Positions 24,895 through 32,116 of a stretch of 34,045 bases of DNA are shown here, in pieces. The notes beneath the pieces are model-generated. The model saw nothing but the letters and a program-made list of their open reading frames with translations, did no database searches and was not told the DNA's origin. Made by a program: the position numbers and the translations under genes. Numbering within the stretch: position 1 is the stretch's first letter; every line of letters begins with the position of its first letter. Source of the stretch: an uncultured Pelagibacteraceae bacterium (GTDB taxonomy: Bacteria; Pseudomonadota; Alphaproteobacteria; Pelagibacterales; Pelagibacteraceae); the NCBI GenBank assembly GCA_902589765.1, contig CACIUF010000008.1:1-34045 (forward strand), given 5' to 3'.

Positions 24895-26114
24895 TAATAA
24901 TATTTTTTATTATCATCATTAACTACTTTTTCAAGTCTTCCAAGAAAATCTGGTATAGCGCTTTTTACTCTGCTCCATGTGGGTATAAAAGGGGTATCCA
25001 TCGGATTAAGAATAAAAGCCTCTCCAGCTTTCATTATGTTTATTGCAAATAATTCGACTGCTTTTTCCTCAGTGTGAGAATCAAATTTTAAGCCATTCAT
25101 AACTGCATCATTTCTATATATATCAATTAAATCTAAGGCAGATCTATAATAAGTTGCTTTTAATGATCTGAACTTTTCCCTACTAAAAGTATTACCTTGA
25201 GTTGCTAATTTTTTGATAAATGTTTTGATAATATCAATAGACATTCTTGATAGTCCTTTTGTTTCATCATCAATTGATAGCACCTGATGTTTGTGATCAT
25301 AAGTATCCGCTAAATCTACTTGACATATATTTTGTGGTGAAAAACTTCTTTGCATTTCAGATAAAATTCCAACTTCTATTCCCCAGTCTGAAGAAATTCT
25401 CAATTCAGGTAAAACATTTCGTCTAAATGAAAACTCACCTGCTAAAGGATATTTAAATGATTTCATAAAGTCTAAATAATCACTTTTACCAATAGTTTTT
25501 TCTAAAGCTGTCAATAGTGGAAAAACTAATAATCTTGCCACTCTTCCATTCATTTTTTCATTTGCTACTCTTGGATAATAACCTTTGCAAAATTCAAAAT
25601 TGAAAAGGGGATTTACTACTGGATAAAATAACTTTGCAAGCATTCTTCTATCATAAGTTTTAATATCACAATCATGTAAAGCAACGGATCTTGCACTATC
25701 TCTTGCTATACACATGCCTATACAATACCAAACATTCCTACCTTTACCGAGCTCACTTGGTGCAAGATTGTTTTTTTTTAATTCTCGATCAAGTTTTTTC
25801 AAACTAGGACCATCATTCCATAGAATTGAAAAAGGTGATTTTAATTTCTTAAAAAATTTCCAAGCTTTTTTTGCTTGTGCTTCATTTGCTTGGTCTAATC
25901 CAATTATTATGTGATCTAAATATTTTGTTTTACTTATTTCTTCAACTATTTTTGGTAAAGCCGTTCCTTCTAATTCAGAATAAAGACATGGTAAAATTAA
26001 TTCCATTTTTCTTTGTTTTGAAAATTTTGATAGTTCACTTTCAATGACCTCTGTGGACTTTGTTTTAAAGTCGTGCAGAGTTGAGACCACTCCATTTTGA
26101 GAAAAATCACTCAT
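24894..26114 (-). CDS. gpgS: Glucosyl-3-phosphoglycerate synthase (GT81)
   Basis: It should transfer glucose from a nucleotide sugar to 3-phosphoglycerate, the committed step to glucosylglycerate. The GT-A core shows LILPCLYSELEG (40-50), HIIIGLDQANEAQ, GKGRNVWYCIGM and the metal-binding DxD as HDCDIK (D148, D150), followed by GYYPRV and FKYPLAGEFSFRR and SSDWGIEVG, all segments of GpgS-type rather than archaeal mannosyl-3-phosphoglycerate synthases (GT55). Length 406 aa. It lies 15 bases after a gene for a matching phosphatase and overlaps the phosphorylase gene. The donor (UDP- or GDP-glucose) cannot be read directly; a mannosyl product is the main alternative. Confidence 0.86.
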   Translation of the reverse strand: MSDFSQNGVVSTLHDFKTKSTEVIESELSKFSKQRKMELILPCLYSELEGTALPKIVEEISKTKYLDHIIIGLDQANEAQAKKAWKFFKKLKSPFSILWNDGPSLKKLDRELKKNNLAPSELGKGRNVWYCIGMCIARDSARSVALHDCDIKTYDRRMLAKLFYPVVNPLFNFEFCKGYYPRVANEKMNGRVARLLVFPLLTALEKTIGKSDYLDFMKSFKYPLAGEFSFRRNVLPELRISSDWGIEVGILSEMQRSFSPQNICQVDLADTYDHKHQVLSIDDETKGLSRMSIDIIKTFIKKLATQGNTFSREKFRSLKATYYRSALDLIDIYRNDAVMNGLKFDSHTEEKAVELFAINIMKAGEAFILNPMDTPFIPTWSRVKSAIPDFLGRLEKVVNDDNKKYY

Positions 26115-26129
26115 GGCGAGTTTTTAATC

Positions 26130-26930
26130 TCAAAAGTCTAATTTAACTAGTGCCGTTTTAATCACATCAGCCCAGCCCTCAGGTGATGGCTTGTTCGAAA
26201 CTATTAGATTATCTATGTTTATTTGATCCTGTTTAAATTGATCATTAAAGACTAAACATGGAATATCACAATTTCTTAACATATCTAAGTCATTGAAATT
26301 ATCTCCTACAGCTATGACCTTTATTTTACTTTCTACCTTTTTGTAAATTTTAAGAACTTGATTCATTGATTTAACTTTATCTGTATTATCACCTAAGTTT
26401 AAAACACGACCTCCTTCTTGCATACTTAATGAGGAAGACTTTAAAATATTTAGTAATCTAATTTTTTCTTTTTTGTCACCTTCAAATAAAAAGGGAATTG
26501 TATATTTCCGATTTAAAGCATTTTTTAAATTATTTTCTTGAAGACCCAAAATATTGATTTGTTCTTTTGAATTCATTTTTGAAATAAATTTACACTTAGC
26601 TTTAAGATTTTCAGGAATTTTAGAATTAAAAATTTCAATTAATTCCTGTTTATCTCTGCTCAAAACTATTTTGTTTGGAAAGTTGCTATTAATTAAATTC
26701 AGTCCATGAATTGAAGATCCATTTTCAGATATATAAGGAAGATCTAAGCCAAGTTCTGATATAAATTCCTCTATCTCTTTTTCAGTTTTACTAGTATTTG
26801 GAATAATAATAATCCCCTCATCAATAAGACTTTTTATATAATCTTTTATCTCATCAAATTTAAAATTATCTCTATGTAACAATGAACCATCTAAATCAGT
26901 AAATATAATTATTGAAAATTTTTTACTCAA
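26130..26930 (-). CDS. gpgP: Sugar-3-phosphoglycerate phosphatase of the MpgP/GpgP family (HAD-IIB)
   Basis: HAD motif I is FTDLDGSLLH with nucleophile D12 and D14; motif II is IIPNTSKTEKEIEEF; motif IV is VIAVGDNFNDLDML. YISENGSSIHG is the MPGP-family segment (usually FENGAAI). The family removes phosphate from mannosyl- or glucosyl-3-phosphoglycerate to give the free glycosylglycerate osmolyte; some members accept both. Encoded six bases after the ABC ATPase and directly before gpgS, it completes a two-step synthesis path, so glucosyl-3-phosphoglycerate is the inferred substrate. 266 aa, no signal peptide. Confidence 0.85.
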   Translation of the reverse strand: MSKKFSIIIFTDLDGSLLHRDNFKFDEIKDYIKSLIDEGIIIIPNTSKTEKEIEEFISELGLDLPYISENGSSIHGLNLINSNFPNKIVLSRDKQELIEIFNSKIPENLKAKCKFISKMNSKEQINILGLQENNLKNALNRKYTIPFLFEGDKKEKIRLLNILKSSSLSMQEGGRVLNLGDNTDKVKSMNQVLKIYKKVESKIKVIAVGDNFNDLDMLRNCDIPCLVFNDQFKQDQINIDNLIVSNKPSPEGWADVIKTALVKLDF

Positions 26931-26936
26931 AGAAAT

Positions 26937-27989
26937 CTATCTTATCCTGTTTTTATTTTTGTCAAAAAATAAAATTTTGTCTTTAGAAAATGATATTTTA
27001 AGTGGCTGATTGTTTATATCTTCTGACGATTTAATAATAATTTGGGTTTCTGATAATTTAGCGTGAATAATTTTTTCGAAGCCTAAATTTTCAATTAGAT
27101 CCACTTTGACGTTTAGTTTAATTTCACGATCATCTTTAATGCTGATATCTTCAGGCCTAATACCTAAATAAATCTCATCTTTAAAATCAAAATTTTCAAA
27201 AGTAATTTTATTTTTAAACAATTCAATGGTGTTTGAATTGATTATTTGTTCTTTATTAATTTTGACAATATTCATTTTTGGGGAACCAATAAATTCTGCA
27301 ACAAAAATATTATTGGGATCAGTGTAAATTTCATTTGGTGTTCCAAATTGTTCGATAATTCCTTTATTTAGCACTACAATTCTATCAGCTAATGTCATTG
27401 CCTCTATTTGATCGTGTGTTACATAAATAATATTTGTTTTTAATTTTTTGTGTAACTTAGAAATTTCAACTCTCATTTCAGATCTTAAAGCTGCATCTAG
27501 ATTTGACAATGGCTCATCAAATAAGAATACTTTAGGATTTCTTGTAATAGCTCTTCCGATTGCAACTCTTTGCCTTTGTCCACCTGAAAGTTGTTTGGGT
27601 TTTCTCTCTAATAGATCTTCAATTTGAAGCGTAGCAGCTGCGTGATTAACTTTTTTTTTAATTTCATTTTTTGAAATTTTTTCCATTTTCAAACCAAATG
27701 ACATATTTTCAAAAACATTCATGTGTGGATATAAAGCGTAAGATTGAAAGACCATTGCAATTTCACGCTTAGAAGGAATTAAATTATTAATTAGCTTTGT
27801 ATCTAAAAAAATTTCTCCTTGATCGATACTTTCTAGTCCAGAGACCATTCTTAATAAAGTTGATTTTCCACAACCTGAAGGACCTACTAAAACTATGAAT
27901 TCCCCATTCTTTATGTCTATGTTAAAATTGTTGATAACTTTATTTTCGCCAAAAGATTTTTCGAGATTTTTTATAACAATTTTTGACAT
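26937..27989 (-). CDS. ABC transporter ATPase, MalK/UgpC type (carbohydrate uptake)
   Basis: The nucleotide-binding domain has Walker [10 protein letters not shown] (36-44), Q82 in [11 protein letters not shown], signature LSGGQ (134-138), Walker B VFLFDE (154-159) and the switch His in YVTHDQIEA. Residues 240-350 form a TOBE/MalK-type regulatory domain with [10 protein letters not shown]. At 350 aa it is typical of the CUT1 family energising two-permease sugar importers. It is not next to the permeases; it faces them across the 140-base control region and leads the operon holding the phosphatase, gpgS and phosphorylase genes. So the importer and the solute enzymes are linked in expression. 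No Shine-Dalgarno is seen before the ATG. Confidence 0.95.
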   Translation of the reverse strand: MSKIVIKNLEKSFGENKVINNFNIDIKNGEFIVLVGPSGCGKSTLLRMVSGLESIDQGEIFLDTKLINNLIPSKREIAMVFQSYALYPHMNVFENMSFGLKMEKISKNEIKKKVNHAAATLQIEDLLERKPKQLSGGQRQRVAIGRAITRNPKVFLFDEPLSNLDAALRSEMRVEISKLHKKLKTNIIYVTHDQIEAMTLADRIVVLNKGIIEQFGTPNEIYTDPNNIFVAEFIGSPKMNIVKINKEQIINSNTIELFKNKITFENFDFKDEIYLGIRPEDISIKDDREIKLNVKVDLIENLGFEKIIHAKLSETQIIIKSSEDINNQPLKISFSKDKILFFDKNKNRIR

Positions 27990-28006
27990 TTATTTGATTT
28001 AAAGGG

Positions 28007-28034
28007 ATTTTAACTAACCATTAAATGTTGTTAA
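28007..28034 (-). promoter_or_regulatory. Promoter for the minus-strand ATPase-gpgP-gpgS-phosphorylase operon
   Basis: On the minus strand TTAACA (28034 to 28029, five of six consensus bases) and TAAAAT (28012 to 28007, five of six) are 16 bases apart. Transcription would start near 28000, giving a leader of about 11 bases before the ATG at 27989. Confidence 0.5.
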
Positions 28035-28036
28035 AA
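28008..28036. promoter_or_regulatory. Inverted repeat, candidate operator in the divergent control region
   Basis: The arms are TTTTAACTAAC (28008-28018) and GTTGTTAAAA (28027-28036). They are complementary over ten bases except for one extra T in the left arm, around an eight-base centre. The repeat covers the minus-strand -10 and both -35 boxes, where a bound repressor would block both operons. No regulator gene is encoded nearby in the window. Confidence 0.4.
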
Positions 28037-28056
28037 ATTTATTACACTGCTAGATT
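28028..28056 (+). promoter_or_regulatory. Promoter for the binding protein-permease operon
   Basis: TTGTTA (28028-28033) and TAGATT (28051-28056), each four of six consensus bases, are 17 bases apart. Transcription would start near 28062-28064. The -35 box lies on nearly the same bases as the minus-strand -35 box, so the two promoters would be back to back and probably exclusive or jointly controlled. Confidence 0.42.
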
Positions 28057-28063
28057 TATCGCA

Positions 28064-28117
28064 ATGAAAAAATCGCGAACATCAGAGAAAACTAAATACC
28101 AGAGAGAAACAATATAA
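28064..28117 (+). CDS. Possible 17-codon leader ORF before the binding-protein gene
   Basis: ATG at 28064 opens MKKSRTSEKTKYQRETI, ending in TAA at 28115-28117, directly before the Shine-Dalgarno of the next gene. It has no upstream ribosome binding site, but the predicted transcription start falls on or next to its ATG, so it could be read from a leaderless mRNA. The peptide is basic and matches nothing I know. Chance is a fair alternative. Confidence 0.25.
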   Translation: MKKSRTSEKTKYQRETI

Positions 28118-28125
28118 GAGGGGGA
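28117..28125 (+). promoter_or_regulatory. Strong Shine-Dalgarno for the sugar-binding protein
   Basis: AGAGGGGGA ends four bases before the ATG at 28130. It is the most purine-rich site in the window and contrasts with the missing or weak sites of most genes here, consistent with high expression of the binding protein. Confidence 0.7.
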
Positions 28126-28129
28126 ATGC

Positions 28130-29458
28130 ATGATTAGAAAAATCATAATTAATATATTTGCTCTAGTATTTCTAATTACTAATACTAGTTTTGCGGATAT
28201 TAAATTTTGGACAACGGAGGTCCAACCTGCAAGAATGGCAAAACAAGAGGAGATGGCTAAAGCGTTTGAAGCTAAAACTGGCATCAAAGTTGAAGTCATA
28301 CCAATTGAAGAAAAAGATCTTGGCACAAGAGCTACTGCAGCAGCAGCAGCAGGAGATCTTCCAGATGTGATTTATCACACTCTTCAATATGTTTTACCAT
28401 GGGCTGAGGCAGGCATATTAGATGTTGATGCAAATAACGCTGTAGTTAAGTCGTTAGGTAAGAAAACATTTGCACCGGGCGCATTAAATATGGCTAAGAA
28501 GGGTGGAAAAATTGCAGCTGTACCAGTTGATGGCTGGACACAAATGGTCGTTTATAGAAAAGATCTATTTGCTGCAGCTGGCTTAGAGCCACCAACTTCA
28601 TATGCAAACATTGTTAAAGCAGTTAATGCATTATCAAGCAATGACATGTTTGGCTTTGTAGCTGCCACAAAAACAGATGAAAACTTTATGAGCCAAGTAC
28701 TTGAACATGTACTTTTAGCTAATGGAGTTAATTTTGTTAAAAAAGGTGGAACTAAAAAGCAAGGGAAAGCTTTAAAGAATTCTTTAGAATTTTATAAAGT
28801 AATTGCGAAAGCAAGCCCTCCAGGAGAATTATTCTGGAAACAATCAAGAGCTTTATACTTTGCTGGAAAAACACCAATGATTATTTGGTCACCATTTATT
28901 ATGGATGAGTTAGCAGGTTTAAGAGATTCTGCTCCGCCAACAATTAATAGTGATCCGACATCACCAGAGTTAGCTTCTAAAACTGGTTTCATTACTAATT
29001 TTAGTGGACCTAACAATAAAAAAGGTGCTGCTTGGGCTGATGTAAGATACTTTGGTATTACTGCGGATGCAGATACAGATGAAGCTAAAAAATTCATCGA
29101 GTACTCTATGAGTGAAGGTTATACAGCTACATTAGGAATTGCTCCGGAAGGAAAATTCCCAGTAAGAAGAGGAAACAAAAGTGATCCTAGTGCTTACACT
29201 AAAGCTTGGAGTAAATTACCAGTAGGTGTTGATAGAAAAGCTCCTTTAACAGATCTTTATTCTGCAGATGTTATTGATAACATCGTTGCAGGTTTAGATA
29301 CTGCAAACAGATGGGGTGTCAAAGAGGGTGAACTATCTCGGGCATCAAAAATCATCAATTCTCAATTCTTAAATAGAATCACTAGAGAATATATTGATGA
29401 TCAAATCTCAGTTGATGAAGCGGTTAAGAAAATTAACGCTGAATTAGCTAAGTTTTAA
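28130..29458 (+). CDS. Periplasmic sugar-binding protein of a CUT1-type ABC transporter
   Basis: A 442-aa solute-binding protein of the SBP_bac_1 family. Residues 1-22 form a signal peptide (MIRKIIINIFALVFLITNTS then FA), with cleavage after SFA before DIKFW. There is no lipobox Cys. Family segments include GIKVEVIPIEEKDLGTRA, an Ala run, then GDLPDVIYHTLQYVLPWAEA, GGKIAAVPVDGWTQMVVYRK and MIIWSPFI. Codon use is visibly richer in GC than in neighbours, as expected for an abundant protein. With two permeases downstream and the ATPase opposite it completes an importer. The ligand is likely a glucoside such as glucosylglycerate or glucosylglycerol, inferred from the adjacent enzymes; glucose or other sugars are possible. 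Confidence 0.93.
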   Translation: MIRKIIINIFALVFLITNTSFADIKFWTTEVQPARMAKQEEMAKAFEAKTGIKVEVIPIEEKDLGTRATAAAAAGDLPDVIYHTLQYVLPWAEAGILDVDANNAVVKSLGKKTFAPGALNMAKKGGKIAAVPVDGWTQMVVYRKDLFAAAGLEPPTSYANIVKAVNALSSNDMFGFVAATKTDENFMSQVLEHVLLANGVNFVKKGGTKKQGKALKNSLEFYKVIAKASPPGELFWKQSRALYFAGKTPMIIWSPFIMDELAGLRDSAPPTINSDPTSPELASKTGFITNFSGPNNKKGAAWADVRYFGITADADTDEAKKFIEYSMSEGYTATLGIAPEGKFPVRRGNKSDPSAYTKAWSKLPVGVDRKAPLTDLYSADVIDNIVAGLDTANRWGVKEGELSRASKIINSQFLNRITREYIDDQISVDEAVKKINAELAKF

Positions 29459-29475
29459 ATAATAAATTTATAAAG

Positions 29476-29504
29476 AGCGGATAATATTTTATTATCCGCT
29501 TTTT
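29476..29504 (+). terminator. Intra-operon hairpin after the binding-protein gene
   Basis: AGCGGATAAT (29476-29485) and ATTATCCGCT (29491-29500) form a perfect 10-bp stem with a five-base loop, followed by TTTT. The permease ATG at 29508 starts eight bases after the stem. It can act as a leaky terminator and 3' mRNA stabiliser, giving more binding protein than permease, as in malE-malF. Confidence 0.85.
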
Positions 29505-29507
29505 ATT

Positions 29508-30767
29508 ATGAGTGATTCATTATCAAAATTAGAAAAAAGAACTGCTTACACTTTAGTTTTACCTGCAGTCCTATTAGTTTTTGCCATCGTATTATTTCCT
29601 ATATTTGCCAATGTTTGGATTAGTTTCAAAGACATTGAATTAAAAGATATTAGAATTCCAGAACCTCGAGCAAAGAAAATTGTTAAATCAATTTCAGAAA
29701 ATCAATCAGAATTAAAAATTGTTTATAAATTACGAAACAGTTCTTTAATTCAAGAAATAAGAAATGTTCAGTTTCAAGATAAATTTCCAACAAATGTTTC
29801 ACCAGTCAATCTTGATTCTAGATGTAATTTTCAATCTAAAAAAGTTGTTTGTGATTTTGGAAATTGGGAGGCAAAATACAGGGAAAATTTTGAGATAACT
29901 ATACAGAATATCAATGGTGAAATAATTGACAAAAAAATAATTAAATCTCAAAAACCAATTCTTAGTGGGAAAGCAGATAACCCGTTACTCACTACGAATT
30001 TTACTTTAGAAAATTTTAAAAAAGTTTTTTATGAAAATAACTTTGTTGAATTACTTTTAACAACATTTTACTTCACTTTTTTTGGCACAATTGGGGCAAT
30101 TATCTTTGGAATTTTAGCAGCACAATTAGTTAATCAAAATATTCAAGGTCGAACTTATATGCGAGGTATTTTACTTTTTCCATATGTAGGTCCTGTAGTT
30201 GCTTTAGCTTACACTTGGACACTATTGTTGGATCCAAATAGCGGAACTTTAAACGCATTATTGGTTAATTTTAACATCATAGAGCAACCAATAAATTTAT
30301 TAGGTCAAAAATACATAACCATGAGTATTTTAGGATTTGAATTTAAATTAAGGTTGGCTTTAACTACAGTCATCTTTTTTGAAATTTGGCGCTATTTTCC
30401 ACTCGCTTTTTTATTTATTTTAGCAAGATTGCAGGCAATACCACAAAGTTTGTATGAAGCAGCGGAGGTGGATGGAGCAAGTCCTATTCAAAAATTTATC
30501 CATATTACACTGCCTCAAATTACAGCGATTATCTCAATTTTATTTATGATTAGGTTTATTTGGAACTTTAATAAATTTGAGGATATCTTTTTATTAACCG
30601 GTGGCGCTTCAGGCACAAGAACTTTACCTATTAATGTTTATCAACAAGGGTTTGCTGTATCAGATATTGGAATGGGCTCTGCTGTTTCGATAGTCATTGT
30701 GATGTTACTTCTTAGTTTCATGGTTATTTATTTTAGATTAATTGGAAAGAGGGCTAATGAAGTTTAA
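29508..30767 (+). CDS. MalF-type ABC permease with large periplasmic Ig-like insert
   Basis: A CUT1 permease with TM1 at about 14-38 (TLVLPAVLLVFAIVLFPIFA), then five or so further segments from residue 178 on, and the EAA loop that contacts the ATPase as EAAEVDGASPIQKFIHITLP. Between TM1 and TM2 (about 45-165) lies an unusually long periplasmic insert. Residues 68-135 resemble a DUF11-type Ig-like beta domain: IVYKLRN, NVQFQDKFPTNVSPVNL, C106 and C115 able to pair, DFGNWEA and NFEITIQ. E. coli MalF also has a large Ig-like P2 loop that touches its binding protein, but at another position. Length 419 against a usual 290-310. No Shine-Dalgarno; a hairpin ends eight bases before the ATG. Confidence 0.93.
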   Translation: MSDSLSKLEKRTAYTLVLPAVLLVFAIVLFPIFANVWISFKDIELKDIRIPEPRAKKIVKSISENQSELKIVYKLRNSSLIQEIRNVQFQDKFPTNVSPVNLDSRCNFQSKKVVCDFGNWEAKYRENFEITIQNINGEIIDKKIIKSQKPILSGKADNPLLTTNFTLENFKKVFYENNFVELLLTTFYFTFFGTIGAIIFGILAAQLVNQNIQGRTYMRGILLFPYVGPVVALAYTWTLLLDPNSGTLNALLVNFNIIEQPINLLGQKYITMSILGFEFKLRLALTTVIFFEIWRYFPLAFLFILARLQAIPQSLYEAAEVDGASPIQKFIHITLPQITAIISILFMIRFIWNFNKFEDIFLLTGGASGTRTLPINVYQQGFAVSDIGMGSAVSIVIVMLLLSFMVIYFRLIGKRANEV

Positions 30768-31950
30768 GTCTCTTACAATATTTTTAATCATTTCATCTTT
30801 TTTTCTGACATGTATTTTGTCAATTTGGAAAATCATGTCGACATTACAGGGTCTAAACTTTACTAATTTAAACATCACACCTGTATTCTTAATTGGTATT
30901 TTATTATCTTTAGCATTTGTCTTAATCGGCAATAAAATTAATCACTTAATTAAGATTTTTTCATTATCATTTATATTTTCAATTTCATATTTTTATTTGA
31001 ATGAGGCATCTCCATATTGGTATATATTTGGAGTTTTCTTAATTACTTTATTTTTTACGAACAAACTCAAAAAATACAATATGCAATCTTTACAGGAAGA
31101 TTTTATATCAGAAAAAATTATTTTCGATTTTATCACTTTATTTGGCATTGTTTTTTTTGCATTTGTAATTTTATTTCCATTTTATATTATGTTTGTTACC
31201 AGTTTTAAAACTCAGATCGCTTTATTAGTTAATCCTTTAGACTTTAGTCTAGATTTTACAAAAAGCTTAACTGAGTTATTTAAATCTTATTTTGTTATCT
31301 TTGAAACTTATAATTTTGGTAGGTATATCTTAATAAGCTCAGCAGTTTCTATCGGAACTGTTATTGTCACATTATTATTTGCAATCCCTGCAGCTTATGC
31401 TGTTGCTAGATTAAACTTTTTCGGCAAAAACTTTTTATCAACTTCGATCTTAATTATTTATATGTTTCCAGCTATAGTATTAGTCATCCCTTTATACACT
31501 GTGTTTAGTCAACTTGGATTAAGAAACTCAATCTTTGGTCTATTGATTGTTTATACGGCCACAACCTTGCCGGTTGCTATTTATATGTTGCAAGGTTATT
31601 TCAAAAGTATTCCAAAAGAAATTGAAGATGCTGGCATTATGGATGGTCAAAATTGGTTTGGTATAATTTTAAAGATTATTATTCCTTTAAGTTTACCAGC
31701 TATTGCATCCGTTGCTCTTTATGTCTTTATGATTGCTTGGAATGAATTCCTATTCTCATTGATGTTTTTAGATAGTCCTAAGTCCTTTACTTTATCACGA
31801 GCCATTCAATATCTAAGTGGGGACGCTGAAACACCACGCCAATATTTAATGGCTGGCTCAGTAATAGTCACTTTACCAGTTCTATTCATATTTATTTATT
31901 TTGAAAAATATCTTGTCAGTGGCTTGACCGCTGGTAGCGTAAAAGAATAA
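30757..31950 (+). CDS. MalG-type ABC permease with four extra N-terminal membrane segments
   Basis: The C-terminal 280 residues are a normal MalG-type permease: FVILFPFYIMFVTSFKTQ, IPAAYAVARLNFFGK, MFPAIVLVIPLY, the EAA loop EIEDAGIMDGQNWFGIILKI, and AWNEFLFSLMFL. The first 110 residues add about four hydrophobic segments (roughly 6-25, 42-58, 64-81, 86-101) that standard 275-300-aa MalG proteins lack. I chose ATG 30757, preceded by GGAAAGAGGG; a TTG at 30742 is in frame. It overlaps the upstream permease by 11 bases, so translation is coupled. Together with the upstream permease it forms the channel of the importer. Confidence 0.93.
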   Translation: MKFKSLTIFLIISSFFLTCILSIWKIMSTLQGLNFTNLNITPVFLIGILLSLAFVLIGNKINHLIKIFSLSFIFSISYFYLNEASPYWYIFGVFLITLFFTNKLKKYNMQSLQEDFISEKIIFDFITLFGIVFFAFVILFPFYIMFVTSFKTQIALLVNPLDFSLDFTKSLTELFKSYFVIFETYNFGRYILISSAVSIGTVIVTLLFAIPAAYAVARLNFFGKNFLSTSILIIYMFPAIVLVIPLYTVFSQLGLRNSIFGLLIVYTATTLPVAIYMLQGYFKSIPKEIEDAGIMDGQNWFGIILKIIIPLSLPAIASVALYVFMIAWNEFLFSLMFLDSPKSFTLSRAIQYLSGDAETPRQYLMAGSVIVTLPVLFIFIYFEKYLVSGLTAGSVKE

Positions 31951-31955
31951 TAAAT

Positions 31956-31984
31956 TTTACATATTGCTCTTGTTCAATTATAAA
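31956..31984 (+). promoter_or_regulatory. Promoter for tRNA-Leu
   Basis: TTTACA (31956-31961) and TATAAA (31979-31984), each five of six consensus bases, are exactly 17 bases apart. A start near 31991 would give about 26 bases of 5' leader for RNase P to remove. It begins five bases after the permease stop codon. Confidence 0.62.
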
Positions 31985-32016
31985 TATTAGCATAAACACT
32001 CATGAAATTCATTAAT

Positions 32017-32102
32017 GCCCTCGTGGTGAAATTGGTAGACACAAAGGACTTAAAATCCTTGCCGCTTGCGGAGTGCCAGTTCGAGTCTGGCCGAGGGCAC
32101 CA
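32017..32102 (+). tRNA. tRNA-Leu (anticodon UAA)
   Basis: The 86-base gene folds as a class II tRNA. Acceptor GCCCTCG (32017-32023) pairs with CGAGGGC (32092-32098). The anticodon stem AAGGA/TCCTT encloses loop CTTAAAA, with TAA at 32051-32053. A long variable arm (about CCGCTTGCGG) marks Leu/Ser/Tyr tRNAs, and the T arm is GCCAG, TTCGAGT, CTGGC. Discriminator A and an encoded CCA end it. It reads UUA and UUG, major Leu codons in this AT-rich DNA. Confidence 0.97.
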
Positions 32103-32116
32103 TCAAACTATATAGG

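Noticed and set aside
28042-28387. Minus-strand frames across the control region and start of the binding-protein gene
   Set aside because: They are Cys/Ser-rich shadows of the signal peptide and Ala-run codons of the binding protein and would block its promoter region.
30742-30756. TTG start for the MalG-type permease
   Set aside because: The ATG at 30757 has a good purine-rich ribosome binding site (GGAAAGAGGG) that the TTG itself overlaps.
32017-32102. tRNA-Leu as an attachment site of an integrated island
   Set aside because: No integrase, direct repeat of the tRNA 3' end or phage gene is visible in the window; only the sequence to the right could support this.
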